A stretch of DNA of 64,000 nt from Streptomyces zhihengii (GCF_016919245.1 NZ_JAFEJA010000001.1:1798001-1862000); one strand, 5' to 3'; counted from the stretch's first letter, positions 1 to 8,509 are shown. Notes: generated from the letters alone by a model not told the origin. A program made the numbers and translations.

Positions 1-75
1 GGGCACCGGGCCCGTCGGCCCGGCCGGGGGCATGGGTGCGCCGGGCCCGCAAGGCCGCGCTGCCGGGGCGGGCTC

Positions 76-276
76 TCAGCCCGAGCAGGCCGTGCGTTCG
101 GCCTCCCGCCATGCGCAGACGGGACACAGCGGGGCGCCCTTCACGGACGCCGGGTACTCGGTCGGCTCGCGGCACAGCACGCACTCCGCGAAGGGCCCCT
201 CCTCCGCGGGGGCCGCGACGGGGCCGGCGGCCGAGGGCTCGCAGTACGCCTCGGGCTCCTTCGTACGCTCGTCCAT
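76..276 (-). CDS. small two-CxxC (zinc-ribbon-like) protein
   Basis: A 66-residue protein whose C-terminal half carries two CxxC knuckles (ECVLCRE and LCPVCAW) about 18 residues apart, the spacing of a small zinc ribbon. The N-terminal third is acidic and low in complexity. An in-frame start further upstream (position 324) would add 16 Gly/Pro-rich residues; the ATG at 276 is preferred because the residues after it (MDERTKEPEA) look like a normal protein start. Function is unknown; zinc binding is inferred only from the cysteine pattern. It is separated from the ABC permease gene by a MITE-like element and an IS. Confidence 0.55.
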   Translation of the reverse strand: MDERTKEPEAYCEPSAAGPVAAPAEEGPFAECVLCREPTEYPASVKGAPLCPVCAWREAERTACSG

Positions 277-356
277 GCCGTCCAGGCTAGTCCCCGGGGC
301 GGGCGGGCCGGGGCCTGGCGCCATGAGCAGGGCTCACGCACCCCGGGCCGGAGGCC

Positions 357-561
357 AGGGCGTGCCGCGAAAGTAGCTCCGTCCGCCCGAAAGGCGGGGC
401 CTGCGGCGTCTGGTCCGTGCGATCGCAAGGCGGAGGATCATCCTCGTACCGGGCGTACTCGGATGACTCCCGACAACGCGGCATGGGGGTACCTCCCAGC
501 GGTAGCTGGGGGAGTGCGTGCCAGGCATCGCGGGCCAGGAGGGGCTTTCGCAACACGCCCT
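357..561. mobile_element. probable MITE (205 bp, 17-bp imperfect terminal inverted repeats)
   Basis: Positions 357-373 (AGGGCGTGCCGCGAAAG) and the reverse complement of 545-561 (AGGGCGTGTTGCGAAAG) match at 15 of 17 bases, bounding a 205-bp segment with no convincing coding sequence. Inside are several small palindromes (for example around 433-447 and a CCGCC/GGCGG hairpin near 383-398) and an SRE-like hairpin at 492-513. Non-coding, short and bounded by terminal repeats fits a miniature transposable element. No target duplication could be identified, because an IS481 element has inserted at its right edge. The partner transposase is not recognisable here. Confidence 0.5.
492..513. repeat. Streptomyces-type repeated hairpin inside the MITE
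   Basis: CCTCCCAGC, loop GGTA, then GCTGGGGGA form a hairpin with one G-U pair. It resembles a short repeat scattered through Streptomyces intergenic regions (recalled from general familiarity, not searched). It looks like a secondary insertion in the 205-bp element. Confidence 0.4.
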
Positions 562-1639
562 AGTTGTTCTGTCCAGGGAGGTTGTGGACGGGTGATGCAG
601 GTCTCGGCTGAGGCGGGTTGAACGGGTGAGGGCCTTCCGGGTTCGGTGTGGATTGCGACGTCTGCACCGACCAGAAAGGCCCTCGTGCCCCACCGTAATG
701 CACCCCTGACCGAGACCGGACGCCTTCGCCTGGCCCGCTGCGTGGTCGAGGACGGCTGGCCTCTTCGCCGGGCCGCGGAACGCTTCCAGGTCTCACCGAC
801 CACCGCCCAGCGGTGGGCCGAGCGCTACCGGACGCTCGGCGACGCCGGCATGACCGACCGTTCGTCCCGCCCCCGCCACAGCCCGCGCCGGACACCGACC
901 CGCACCGAACGCCGGATCATCAAAGTCCGCCTCCTTCGCCGCTGGGGACCGGCCCGCATCGCCCACCTGCTGGACCTCGTGCCCTCGACCGTGCACCGGG
1001 TCCTGACCCGGTTCGGGCTGGCCCGGCTGACTCATCTGGACCGCGCCACCGGCCGCGTCATACGCCGCTACGAACGCGAACGGCCCGGCGAACTCGTCCA
1101 CGTGGACATCAAGAAGCTCGGCAACATCCCCGACGGCGGCGGCCACAAGGTCCTCGGCCGCCAGGCCGGCCGCAGAACCCGCAAGAACGCCGGCTACAGC
1201 TACCTCCACACCGCCGTCGACGACCACTCCCGCCTCGCCTACAGCGAGATCCACCCCGACGAGCGCAAAGAGACCGCGACCGCCTTCTGGACACGAGCCG
1301 AGAAGTTCTTCGCCGGTGCAGGGATCACCGTCGAACGTGTCCTGACGGACAACGGCTCCTGCTATCGCTCCCGTGACTGGCGCGACGCACTCGCGACGGC
1401 CGGGATCACCCACAAGCGAACCCGGCCCTACCGACCCCAGACCAACGGCAAAGTCGAACGCTTCAACCGCACCCTGCTGGACGAGTGGGCCTACGCCCGC
1501 CCCTACCGGTCAGAGCAGGCACGACGCGACGCGTTCCCGGACTGGCTGCACTTCTACAATCACCACCGCGGACACACCGCACTCGCAGGCAACCCACCCG
1601 CCAGCCACGTCCCCAACCTCACAGGGCAATACACCTAGT
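559..1639 (+). mobile_element. IS481-family insertion sequence with 6-bp CCTAGT target duplication
   Basis: The element proper is 565-1633 (1069 bp). Its ends are inverted repeats: positions 565-590 (TGTTCTGTCCAGGGAGGTTG onward) and the reverse complement of 1608-1633 (TGTATTGCCCTGTGAGGTTG onward) agree at about 20 of 26 positions. It is flanked on both sides by the identical hexamer CCTAGT (559-564 and 1634-1639), exactly the NCTAGN duplication known for IS481. The insertion lies at the junction of the MITE right end and the stop codon of the ABC permease gene on the minus strand. It contains one intact transposase gene, so it may still be active. Confidence 0.9.
685..1638 (+). CDS. IS481-family transposase (DDE, rve integrase core)
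   Basis: A 317-residue transposase. The N-terminal part is a helix-turn-helix pair (VSPTTAQRWAERYR and VPSTVHRVLTRFG) for binding the terminal repeats; the C-terminal half is an rve integrase core. The DDE triad is visible as D141 (VHVDIKKL), D222 (VLTDNGSCY) and E258 (NGKVERFNRT), with the second Asp and Glu 35 residues apart as in the family. The GTG at 685 is preceded by AAAGG and fits family starts better than the GTG at 646. The TAG stop (1636-1638) lies wholly in the right copy of the CCTAGT target duplication, so termination is supplied by the target site. No frameshift or truncation is seen. Confidence 0.9.
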   Translation: MPHRNAPLTETGRLRLARCVVEDGWPLRRAAERFQVSPTTAQRWAERYRTLGDAGMTDRSSRPRHSPRRTPTRTERRIIKVRLLRRWGPARIAHLLDLVPSTVHRVLTRFGLARLTHLDRATGRVIRRYERERPGELVHVDIKKLGNIPDGGGHKVLGRQAGRRTRKNAGYSYLHTAVDDHSRLAYSEIHPDERKETATAFWTRAEKFFAGAGITVERVLTDNGSCYRSRDWRDALATAGITHKRTRPYRPQTNGKVERFNRTLLDEWAYARPYRSEQARRDAFPDWLHFYNHHRGHTALAGNPPASHVPNLTGQYT

Positions 1640-2327
1640 CCCCCGCCGGGCCGCCGGCCGCGCCGCGCCGGGACGCCAGGTGGCAGGCGAGGGCGGCGGA
1701 CGCGCAGGCGAGCGCGGACGCCGCCGCCAGCGGGAGCAGCGGAAGGTGCGCCGTGCCGGTGCGCGAGCCGGTGACCAGGCCGGTCACCGCGGCCTTCGCC
1801 GGGGAGCCGGTGGTCACCAGGGCCGACAGGACGGCCAGTGCGGTGGCCACCAGCGACCAGCCGCGCGCGTGCAGCAGCGGGCGGGTGCACAGGGCCCCGG
1901 CCGCCGCGCCGGTCAGCACGCTCACCGCGCACGCCGCCAGACCGGCGGCCACCGCCTGCCCCGGGGGCACCGCCGCCCGGTGGTCCGCGCCGGACAGGTC
2001 GCTCACGGCGACGACCAGAGCCGTCGCCGCGCACCCGAGCACCGCCGCCGTCCCGGCGGCGGCGAGCAGCGCGGACAGATGCGCCCGCGCGGGGCCGGCC
2101 GCCGCGGCCGTGACATGACGGGCGGCGGCGGGTTCCTGGGTGGCGCAGACGCGCACCAGCCAGGCCGTCGCGGGCAGCAGGCCCGCGGCGGCCCAGCCGA
2201 GGGCGTCCAGGACCGGGCTCCCGGCCTGGACGCCGACGGCGAGGAAGGCGGCGTAGAGCAGCACCGGCGGCAGCCATCGCTGCGACCTCAGCAGCAGCAG
2301 TTCCTGGTAGACGAGGAGCGCGGTCAT
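1635..2327 (-). CDS. ABC transporter permease (membrane subunit)
   Basis: A 230-residue integral membrane protein with about six hydrophobic segments (LLYAAFLAVGV, LGWAAAGLLPATAWLV, LLAAAGTAAVLGCAATALVV, AVAAGLAACAVSVLTGAAAGAL, LVATALAVLSALV, LPLAAASALACASAALA). It overlaps the ATPase gene by 4 bp (ATGA), so the two are translationally coupled and form one transporter. The substrate is unknown; the compact two-gene layout suggests an ABC-2-like exporter. The TAG stop at 1635-1637 falls inside the CTAG duplicated by the IS481 insertion, so the reading frame is unaltered although the native 3' flank has been displaced by about 1.1 kb. Confidence 0.75.
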   Translation of the reverse strand: MTALLVYQELLLLRSQRWLPPVLLYAAFLAVGVQAGSPVLDALGWAAAGLLPATAWLVRVCATQEPAAARHVTAAAAGPARAHLSALLAAAGTAAVLGCAATALVVAVSDLSGADHRAAVPPGQAVAAGLAACAVSVLTGAAAGALCTRPLLHARGWSLVATALAVLSALVTTGSPAKAAVTGLVTGSRTGTAHLPLLPLAAASALACASAALACHLASRRGAAGGPAGD

Positions 2328-3457
2328 GGCCGGGCCTCCCCGTGCGCGGCCGGCGCCGTCTCCACCTGGCGGACGTGCCAGGGCGGCCGGGCCGTGAGCA
2401 GCGCCCGGAGCAGTGCGTCGGAGTCCGCGGCCGCGATCGTGAACACGGTGGCACCGTCCTCGCCCGCCACGGCCACGGGCTCCCCGGGCAGCCCACCAGG
2501 CACCCTCGCGCCCGGCGGGCCCACAGCCACGATCCTGGCCGGAGGCACTCCCTCCCCGCCCGCCACGGCCACGGGCTCCCCGGGCAGCCCACCAGGCGCC
2601 CCCGCGCCCCGCGGGCCCACAGCCACGATCCTGGCCGGAGGCACTCCCTCCCCGCCCGCCACCGCGCCGGGGCGTACGGCCGCACCGGATGCCTCCTCGG
2701 CGTCCGGAGGCACGGCACGCCCCGCTGCCGTGGGAGCCGGAGGCACCCCGCTGCCCCCGCGCACGGCACTCCGGGAGACCGCCGTGTCCCCTGCCGGACC
2801 GGCGGGCGGACGCAGGGCGGAGGCGTCGCGCCCGGTGTCCCCGGGCACCGTGGACGCGCCGGGGGCAGCCCGCACGACGCGCCCCTCGCGGACGACGAGC
2901 ACGGTGTCGCCCGCCTCCGCGGGGCGGCGGCGGTCGTGGTCGACGCAGACGACCGACGCCCCCTCGGCCACCAGGCCGGCGACGGCCAGATCGAGCTCGG
3001 CCCGGGCCGCCGCGTCCAGGCCCGTCCACGCCTCGTCGAGGACCAGCAGCTCCGGCCGGGCGACGAACGCCTGGGCGACGGCGACCTTCTGGCAGGTGCC
3101 CTTGGACAACTCGCCGAGCGGGGTGCGGGCATGGCCGGCGGCCCCGAGGCGCTCCAGCCAGCCGAGGGCGGCGGCCTCGGCCGCGCGGCGCCCGAGGCCG
3201 TGGATCCGGCCGAGCCTCGTCACATACCCGGCCGCGGTGAACGGCAGCGCGGCCGGGAACCGCTCGGGGACGTAGGCCGTGCGCGGACGGCCGGTGACGC
3301 GCCCCTCGGTCGGGGCGTCGATCCCGGCGAGCAGTCTCAACAGGGTGGACTTTCCGGAGCCGTTGGCGCCCTCGACCCGGATCAGGGCGCCGCGCGGCAC
3401 GTCCAGGTCCACGGCGCGCAGCACCCACGGCCCGGCGAGGCCGTAGCGGCGGCCCAC
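2324..3457 (-). CDS. ABC transporter ATP-binding protein with repetitive C-terminal extension
   Basis: A 377-residue protein whose first ~200 residues are an ABC ATPase: Walker A GANGSGKST, a degenerate signature LSKGTCQK (LSGGQ expected), Walker B LLVLDEAW and H-loop VCVDHD. It pairs with the overlapping permease gene downstream. From about residue 205 the protein is Pro/Gly/Ala-rich, and it contains two consecutive 32-residue copies of a VAGGEGVPPARIVAVGP-type unit plus a partial third (96-bp tandem repeat, 2462-2653), then a short folded-looking C-terminus. The start is uncertain: GTG at 3457 has a weak ribosome site, and in-frame CTG codons upstream would add the usual LRLRG motif of ABC N-termini. 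A stop at 3527-3529 bounds any extension. Confidence 0.75.
   Translation of the reverse strand: MGRRYGLAGPWVLRAVDLDVPRGALIRVEGANGSGKSTLLRLLAGIDAPTEGRVTGRPRTAYVPERFPAALPFTAAGYVTRLGRIHGLGRRAAEAAALGWLERLGAAGHARTPLGELSKGTCQKVAVAQAFVARPELLVLDEAWTGLDAAARAELDLAVAGLVAEGASVVCVDHDRRRPAEAGDTVLVVREGRVVRAAPGASTVPGDTGRDASALRPPAGPAGDTAVSRSAVRGGSGVPPAPTAAGRAVPPDAEEASGAAVRPGAVAGGEGVPPARIVAVGPRGAGAPGGLPGEPVAVAGGEGVPPARIVAVGPPGARVPGGLPGEPVAVAGEDGATVFTIAAADSDALLRALLTARPPWHVRQVETAPAAHGEARP
2462..2653. repeat. 96-bp tandem repeat (two full copies) inside the ABC ATPase gene
   Basis: The sequence beginning GCCCGCCACGGCCACGGGCT at 2462 recurs at 2558 (period 96) and begins again at 2654 before diverging. Copies differ at only a few bases. 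Because 96 is a multiple of three, each copy adds 32 residues in frame. Confidence 0.9.
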
Positions 3458-3479
3458 CCCCCGCAGTCTCAGCGCCGCC

Positions 3480-4157
3480 TCAGTTCTGCGCGGGCCGGTG
3501 CGGGGCCGCCTCGCTCGGGCGGACGATCACGAAGCCCTCGCCCTCCAGCTTGAGCTGCACGGCCTCGCCCGAGCCGCCCCGGATCATCGACCCGACGGAC
3601 TGCGAGCGGTGCAGGGAGGTGGCGAGCCGGGTGCTCCAGCCGACGACCGCGTCGGTGTCCACGAACACCGGCTGCTGGTGGCTGACGGGGATGACGATGG
3701 GCGTCCCCTCGCAGATCACGGCGAGCTTGCCGTACCCGGTGAAGACGCTGTTGAAGAGGCCGCCACCGGTCATGCCGGCGCCCTTCACGGTCTTTATCTC
3801 GTACGCCAGGGAGGCGTCGAAGCACAGCACGTTGCGCCCGTTGATCGTGAGCGAGTCGCCCTGCTCGATGTCCACGATGAAGCAGTTGGCCGCCTCCTGC
3901 GCGAACCACGCCTCGCCCTGGCCGGTGACGGCCATCAGCGGCAGGCCCTCGCCCGTGACGGCCCGCTTGAGCATGCCGCCGATGCCCTGGCCCTTGCGCT
4001 CGAACCGGAGGTTGCCGCGGAAGGCGATCATCGATCCCTGGCGGGCGTGCATCTCGCCGTTGACCGCGTATTTCACCGACTTGGCGTTCTGCAGGGTCAT
4101 TCCCGGCACGGTCGCCTGCTGGGCCATGTTCTCGCTGCTGAACAGATCACTCTTCAT
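3480..4157 (-). CDS. AIM24 (DUF124) family protein
   Basis: A 225-residue protein of the AIM24/TRAP-like family (beta-rich, Gly-rich fold), recognisable from YAVNGEMHARQGSMIAFRG, GQGEAWFAQEA and the final VIVRPSE stretch. Bacterial members have no established biochemical role. Start: ATG 4157 has GAGG about 9 bases upstream, while the ATG at 4166 three codons earlier has the same site directly abutting it. It is on the same strand as, and just upstream of, the ABC ATPase gene, so they may be co-transcribed. Confidence 0.8.
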   Translation of the reverse strand: MKSDLFSSENMAQQATVPGMTLQNAKSVKYAVNGEMHARQGSMIAFRGNLRFERKGQGIGGMLKRAVTGEGLPLMAVTGQGEAWFAQEAANCFIVDIEQGDSLTINGRNVLCFDASLAYEIKTVKGAGMTGGGLFNSVFTGYGKLAVICEGTPIVIPVSHQQPVFVDTDAVVGWSTRLATSLHRSQSVGSMIRGGSGEAVQLKLEGEGFVIVRPSEAAPHRPAQN

Positions 4158-4228
4158 GCCCGGCATCCTCGCCCGGGGCGGGGCGCCGGGACAACCTCCC
4201 CCGTCGGGGCGGCTGGCACACTGATCGC

Positions 4229-4996
4229 GTGAGCAGCGAACATCCCGCCGACGGCACCCGCGACACCGGGTCCCCGGCCGGCCGATCCCCCGACAGCCCG
4301 TTCCGGCACGAGAACGCGAGCCGTGACAGCGCCCCGCAGTACGTCCTGCCGCTGGTGGTCCGCATCGAGCGGGCCGAACCGCCCGCGCGCACCGACGCGT
4401 TGGAGACGGCGGCCCGTGCCGTGCTGGAGATCCTCGGCGACGAGCGCTCCGCCGGCGACGGCGAGTGGGCCCGCGCCGTGCGGGACTGGCAGGACGCGCG
4501 GATCCGCAAGGTCGTGCGGCGGGCGCGCGGCGCGGAGTGGCGCAAGGCGTGCGCGCTGCCCGGCATCACGGTCACGGGCAAGGCGGCCGAGGTGCGGGTG
4601 TTCCCGCCGGTACCGCTCGACGGCTGGCCGAAGGAGCTCGCCAGGCTCCAGGTGTCCGGCACCGACCTCGACGACCCCGAGCCCCCGGAGCCCGCCGCCC
4701 CCGGGGAGCCGGTGCTGTGGATGAGCCCCGAGGTGACGATGTCCGCGGGCAAGGCCATGGCGCAGGCGGGCCACGGCGCCCAACTCGCCTGGTGGGAGCT
4801 GTCGGGCGAGCAGCGCGCGGCCTGGCGGGCGGCGTGCTACCCGCTGGCGGTGCGCACCGCCGGCCCGTCCGGCTGGCCGGACCTCACGGGCAGCGGGCTG
4901 CCGGTGGTACGGGACGCGGGCTTCACCGAGATCGCCCCCGGTTCGTGCACGGTGGTCGCCGACCACCCCGCCCTGCCCGCCTCCCGGAGGGCGTGA
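4229..4996 (+). CDS. PTH2-family peptidyl-tRNA hydrolase-like protein
   Basis: A 255-residue protein. The C-terminal ~110 residues carry the PTH2 pattern: a beta strand followed by MSAGKAMAQAGHGAQLAWW, where Lys and the AGK/QAGH segment correspond to the GKxxAQxxHA motif of archaeal-type peptidyl-tRNA hydrolase 2. The N-terminal ~140 residues are a charged extension typical of the actinobacterial version. The predicted role is recycling of peptidyl-tRNA or a related ester or amide hydrolysis; Streptomyces also has the canonical Pth, so this is probably accessory. It starts at GTG 4229 and is divergent from the AIM24 gene. Confidence 0.7.
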   Translation: MSSEHPADGTRDTGSPAGRSPDSPFRHENASRDSAPQYVLPLVVRIERAEPPARTDALETAARAVLEILGDERSAGDGEWARAVRDWQDARIRKVVRRARGAEWRKACALPGITVTGKAAEVRVFPPVPLDGWPKELARLQVSGTDLDDPEPPEPAAPGEPVLWMSPEVTMSAGKAMAQAGHGAQLAWWELSGEQRAAWRAACYPLAVRTAGPSGWPDLTGSGLPVVRDAGFTEIAPGSCTVVADHPALPASRRA

Positions 4997-5040
4997 GCGC
5001 ACGTCCTGCCACAGGACTGAACATTCCCGCACCTGGTCTC

Positions 5041-5054
5041 GTACTCCTGAGTAC
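5041..5054. promoter_or_regulatory. palindrome upstream of the DUF4142 gene
   Basis: GTACTC-CT-GAGTAC is a perfect 6+6 inverted repeat in the 167-bp gap between the PTH2-like gene and the DUF4142 gene. Its position suits an operator or promoter element. No regulator is identified. Confidence 0.35.
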
Positions 5055-5160
5055 TGCCGCGTAGTTTGACCGCCTGAGTTCGACCGGCCGCACGGCCGCG
5101 GGCTCTTCGGTGACTGCGCAGCATCGGTCTGCCGTGTCACGTTTCGGCTCTGGAGGCACA

Positions 5161-5937
5161 TTGTTGCGGCGCATCAACGGGACAGCTCTCATCATCGCGG
5201 CCCTGGTCGTCACGGTCGGCGCGCTCGCGTTCCCCGTGTGGTCGTACGCCGACCGCTCGGGAACCGGGCAGGCGAACCTGAACGCGTCGACCGTGGCGAC
5301 GCAATGGGGACCGCTGTCCGCGGCCGACCGCGATCTGCTGGTCAAGGTCCGCCTGGCCGGACTGTGGGAGCTGCCGGCCGGCCAGCAGGCGGTCGAACGT
5401 GCCCCGAGCCAGGCCATCAGGGACGCCGGTGACCACCTCATCGTCGGACACACCGACCTCGACCGGCGCGCCCGTGACGTGGCGGCGAAGCTGGGCGTCG
5501 AGCTGCCCAACCAGCCCACCGAGCAGCAGCAGGGGTGGCTGCGCGAGCTGTCCGCCGCGAGCGGCAAGGAGTACGAGCGGAAGTTCGCCAACCTGCTGCG
5601 CAACGCGCACGGCAAGGTCTTCTCGGCGATCGCCCAGGTCCGGCACACCACCAGGAACACGCTCATCCGGCAGCTCGCCTCAGACTCCAACCAGACCGTG
5701 CTCGACCACATCACGATGCTGGAGGCGACCGGCATGGTCGACTTCGACGCCATCGCCAACGAGGCCGCGAACGGGGCGTCGGCCAGCCCGAGCGGCCCGC
5801 CGGCCCCGGACGGCAACCTGCCGCCGTCACCCGCTCCCGCGCAGCCGTCCGGAGACATCTCGGTGACGTCCCGGCCCTCGCCGGGCGCCCCCGGCACGGT
5901 CAACACGGACCGGCCCGAAGTGCCGTCGGGCGGATAG
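5161..5937 (+). CDS. DUF4142 secreted/membrane-anchored protein
   Basis: About 258 residues. An N-terminal hydrophobic segment ([21 protein letters not shown]) serves as signal peptide or anchor. It is followed by the helical DUF4142 domain ([26 protein letters not shown] through [18 protein letters not shown]), a ferritin-like four-helix fold found in exported bacterial proteins of unknown function. The C-terminus is a Pro/Ser/Ala-rich tail. The start is probably TTG at 5161 or 5164, since GGAGG at 5152-5156 is ideally placed; an in-frame GTG at 5110 lacks such a site. It lies 176 bp upstream of the DUF692 gene with a hairpin between, so it is probably a separate transcription unit. Confidence 0.75.
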   Translation: MLRRINGTALIIAALVVTVGALAFPVWSYADRSGTGQANLNASTVATQWGPLSAADRDLLVKVRLAGLWELPAGQQAVERAPSQAIRDAGDHLIVGHTDLDRRARDVAAKLGVELPNQPTEQQQGWLRELSAASGKEYERKFANLLRNAHGKVFSAIAQVRHTTRNTLIRQLASDSNQTVLDHITMLEATGMVDFDAIANEAANGASASPSGPPAPDGNLPPSPAPAQPSGDISVTSRPSPGAPGTVNTDRPEVPSGG

Positions 5938-5951
5938 CGCGCACCGTGCCC

Positions 5952-5989
5952 GCGGGCGGGCTCCGGGCAGCGTCCGGAAGCCCGCCCGC
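5952..5989 (+). terminator. hairpin after the DUF4142 gene
   Basis: GCGGGCGGGCT (5952-5962) pairs with AGCCCGCCCGC (5979-5989), with an inner CCGG/CCGG pairing. It sits 14 bp after the stop. Confidence 0.6.
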
Positions 5990-6113
5990 GCACACGGCCG
6001 GGAACCTCAAATGTTGCTCTGAACGTCTCCCGCAGCGGATTCGCCCGGCCCCGCCGGGGCCAAGACCACTGCAAGCGTCGTCGGACCGCACGACGAGCGC
6101 AGGAGGGGGACAC

Positions 6114-7499
6114 ATGGAACTCGGCATCGGCATCGGCTGGCGTCCGGAGATCGCGGACACCGTGGAACGGCTGCCCGGCCTCGACTGGGTCGAGGTCGTC
6201 GCGGAGAACGTCTGCCCGGGCCATCTGCCCGACTCCCTCGCCCGGCTGCGCGAGCGCGGCGTCCGCGTCGTGCCGCACGGGGTGTCCCTGGGGCTCGGCG
6301 GCGCCGAGCGCCCCTCGCCCCGGCGCCTCGCCGACCTCGCCGCCCGCGCAGAGGCGCTGGGCTCCCCGCTGGTGACCGAGCACATCGCCTTCGTCCGGGC
6401 GGGCGGGGAGCTGACCGCGTCCCCCGCGCTGGAGGCCGGGCACCTGCTGCCGGTCCCCCGGACCCGTGACGCGCTCGCCGTGCTGTGCGAGAACGTGCGC
6501 ATCGCCCAGGACTCCCTGCCCGTGCCGCTGGCCCTGGAGAACATCGCGGCGCTCGTCGCCTGGCCGGGCGAGGAGATGACCGAGGGCCGGTTCCTCGCGG
6601 AACTCGTCGAACGCACCGGCGTCCGGCTGCTCATCGACGTGGCCAACCTCCACACCAACCGGGTGAACCGGGGCGAGGACCCGTACACGGCGCTGGACGA
6701 GCTGCCGGTGGAGGCCATCGCCTATGTGCACGTCGCCGGCGGGATCGAGCGGGACGGGGTCTGGCACGACACCCACGCCCACCCCGTCACCCGGCCCGTG
6801 CTGGACATCCTCGCGGGTCTGCGCGCACGCGTGGCACCGCCCGGGGTGCTGCTGGAGCGTGACGACGACTTCCCGCCGCCCGAGGAGCTGGCGGCCGAAC
6901 TGACCGTCATCCGGGAGACGCTGAGCACGGCGGGCGCCTCGGCCCCGGTCCGGCCCGCGCCGCGGAAGCCCGCCGGGGCCTCCGCACCGAGTGCCCAGCC
7001 CGCGGACGGCGCGACGGACGCGGCGGCCGGCCCGGGCGCGGACGCCGCTCCCCCGCACGGCACGCCCCCGGGCGCGGCGGCGGACGGGGCGCGGGCGCGG
7101 GTCGGGATCGCGCAGGCGTCGCTGCTGTCGGCCCTGGTCGCCGGGACCCCGGCGCCCACCGGGTTCGACGTGGCGCGGCTGCGGGTGCAGAGCCGGGCGC
7201 TCGTCGCGAAGCGGGCCGGCGTCGTCGCCAGGGTGGCGCCGGAGCTGCCGGACATCCTCGGGTCCGGCTACCGGCCGGCGTTCGTGGCGTACGCCAGGTT
7301 CCGTCCGCTGCGCGACAGCTACCGGCGCGACGCGCTGGACTTCGCCGAGCACCTCCTCGCCGAGGGCCGGCCCGACGACGAGGAGGCGCGGCGCCGGCTG
7401 ACGCTCTGGTGGACGGAGCGCGCCGCGCCCGAACCGCCGCGCAGGGGCGCGCGGCTGGTCCACGCGGTGCGCCGGGTCCTCGCCGGCGCGGGGCGGTGA
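6114..7499 (+). CDS. DUF692 (MNIO) non-heme iron enzyme with C-terminal extension domain
   Basis: A 461-residue protein. Residues 1-272 are a DUF692 TIM barrel, the family of multinuclear non-heme iron oxidases (MbnB, TglH, ChrH, bufferin synthases) that modify cysteine-containing peptides. All expected metal ligands appear in order: H55 (VPHGVS), E89-H90 (TEHIAF), E142-N143 (LENIAA), D175/N178/H180 (DVANLH), H206 (VHVAGG), H218/H221/H223 (HDTHAH) and E249 (LLERDD). An Ala/Pro linker (272-328) leads to a ~105-residue helical domain (330-435) that might substitute for the separate partner protein such enzymes usually need. AGGAGG lies 7 bases before ATG 6114. The stop overlaps the next gene's GTG (GTGA), so it is tightly coupled to the Cys-tailed TIGR04222 gene. 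The substrate is unknown; acting on that tail is inference. Confidence 0.85.
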   Translation: MELGIGIGWRPEIADTVERLPGLDWVEVVAENVCPGHLPDSLARLRERGVRVVPHGVSLGLGGAERPSPRRLADLAARAEALGSPLVTEHIAFVRAGGELTASPALEAGHLLPVPRTRDALAVLCENVRIAQDSLPVPLALENIAALVAWPGEEMTEGRFLAELVERTGVRLLIDVANLHTNRVNRGEDPYTALDELPVEAIAYVHVAGGIERDGVWHDTHAHPVTRPVLDILAGLRARVAPPGVLLERDDDFPPPEELAAELTVIRETLSTAGASAPVRPAPRKPAGASAPSAQPADGATDAAAGPGADAAPPHGTPPGAAADGARARVGIAQASLLSALVAGTPAPTGFDVARLRVQSRALVAKRAGVVARVAPELPDILGSGYRPAFVAYARFRPLRDSYRRDALDFAEHLLAEGRPDDEEARRRLTLWWTERAAPEPPRRGARLVHAVRRVLAGAGR

Positions 7500-8509
7500 G
7501 CACGATGACCGAACTCGCCCTGCTCGTCTGGTCGGCCGTGGTCGTCTCCTCGGTGCTGCTCCTCGTCCGGGTCTCCGCCGCGCGGCGCGGCGCGCCCCGG
7601 CATCTCGCGCCACGGCTCGGCGCCTGGGAGGCGGCGTTCCTGGCCGGCGGCCCGGCCAGGGTCGCCGACGCCGCGCTCGCCGCGCTGCACGCGGACGGCC
7701 GGATCCGCGTCGGCGCTCCCGGTGTGGTCGCCGCGGCGGCCACGACCGCCCACGACCCGGTGGAGCGCGCCGTGCTCGACGCGCCCGGCCTCGCGCCCAG
7801 CGGGGCGCTCGCCGCCGTGCGGGGCGAGGTGATGCGCGCCCGGGCCGTCCAGGGGCTCGGGGACTCGCTCGCCGCCCGCGGGCTGCTCACCGTGCCGCCC
7901 GGTCACCGGCGCCTGACGACCTGGGGGTCGGTGCAGGGCATCCTGTGCCTCATCGGTCTGCCGGTGTCGCTGGTGCTGACGTTCGTCCAGTTCGCGGGGG
8001 CCGGACACCGGGCGACGGGGCTGCCGTTCGTCGTGGTGGTGGGGCCGGTGCTGCTGGCCGGCGCCGTACTCGGCATCACCCAGTCCCGCCGTGCGGCGCG
8101 CCGCACGACGCCGGCCGGCCGCGACGCCCTGGTGGCCTTCCGGGTCGCCCTGTCCACCGGCAGCCCCACCGTGGCGGAGCTGGTCGCGTCGCGCGGCACG
8201 CGGGCGGTGCCGGACAGGGAGCTGTCGGCGTTCCTGGCGGCCGCCGCCCGCCAGGGGGCGTCCCGCTCCGCCGTCCCGTACGTCGCCGCCACGGCGGCCG
8301 CGGCCGTCGTTCCGGTGTGGTGCGCGGGCGTGACGGGCACCGGTGGCGGATGGGGGGCCGGCGGCGACACGGGCGGCTCCGGCTGCGGCGGCTCGTCGGG
8401 CTCCGGCTGCGGGAGTCCGGGGTCGAGCTGCGGCGGTTCCGGTTCGAGCTGCGGGAGTTCGGGGTCGAGCTGCGGATCGAGCTGCGGCGGGTCGAGCTGC
8501 GGATCCTGA
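7496..8509 (+). CDS. TIGR04222-domain membrane protein with Cys/Gly/Ser-rich tail
   Basis: About 337 residues from GTG 7496, which overlaps the DUF692 stop; ATG 7505 is an alternative. It has an N-terminal membrane segment ([20 protein letters not shown]), the conserved [22 protein letters not shown] region of the TIGR04222 family, two further hydrophobic segments ([16 protein letters not shown] and [17 protein letters not shown]), a fourth near [13 protein letters not shown], and a final ~45 residues almost wholly Gly, Ser and Cys with seven cysteines (GCGG, SCGS and SCGG units). Family function is unknown. The tail resembles a metal-binding or post-translationally modified segment, and the overlapping MNIO gene makes it the obvious candidate substrate (inference). 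Its coding repeats continue in degenerate form beyond the stop. Confidence 0.8.
   Translation: MSTMTELALLVWSAVVVSSVLLLVRVSAARRGAPRHLAPRLGAWEAAFLAGGPARVADAALAALHADGRIRVGAPGVVAAAATTAHDPVERAVLDAPGLAPSGALAAVRGEVMRARAVQGLGDSLAARGLLTVPPGHRRLTTWGSVQGILCLIGLPVSLVLTFVQFAGAGHRATGLPFVVVVGPVLLAGAVLGITQSRRAARRTTPAGRDALVAFRVALSTGSPTVAELVASRGTRAVPDRELSAFLAAAARQGASRSAVPYVAATAAAAVVPVWCAGVTGTGGGWGAGGDTGGSGCGGSSGSGCGSPGSSCGGSGSSCGSSGSSCGSSCGGSSCGS

Noticed and set aside
559..1639. A larger genomic island or prophage at the left end
   Set aside because: No tRNA, phage integrase or phage genes; only the IS and a MITE-like element are visible, with core Streptomyces genes on the right.
1635..2327. Disruption of the ABC permease by the IS481 insertion
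   Set aside because: The duplicated CTAG keeps the original TAG stop, so the permease reading frame is complete.
7496..8509. The Cys/Gly/Ser tail as an artefact of a wrong frame
   Set aside because: The tail is in the same frame as the well-supported TIGR04222 domain, with no internal stop and strong G/C third-position bias.
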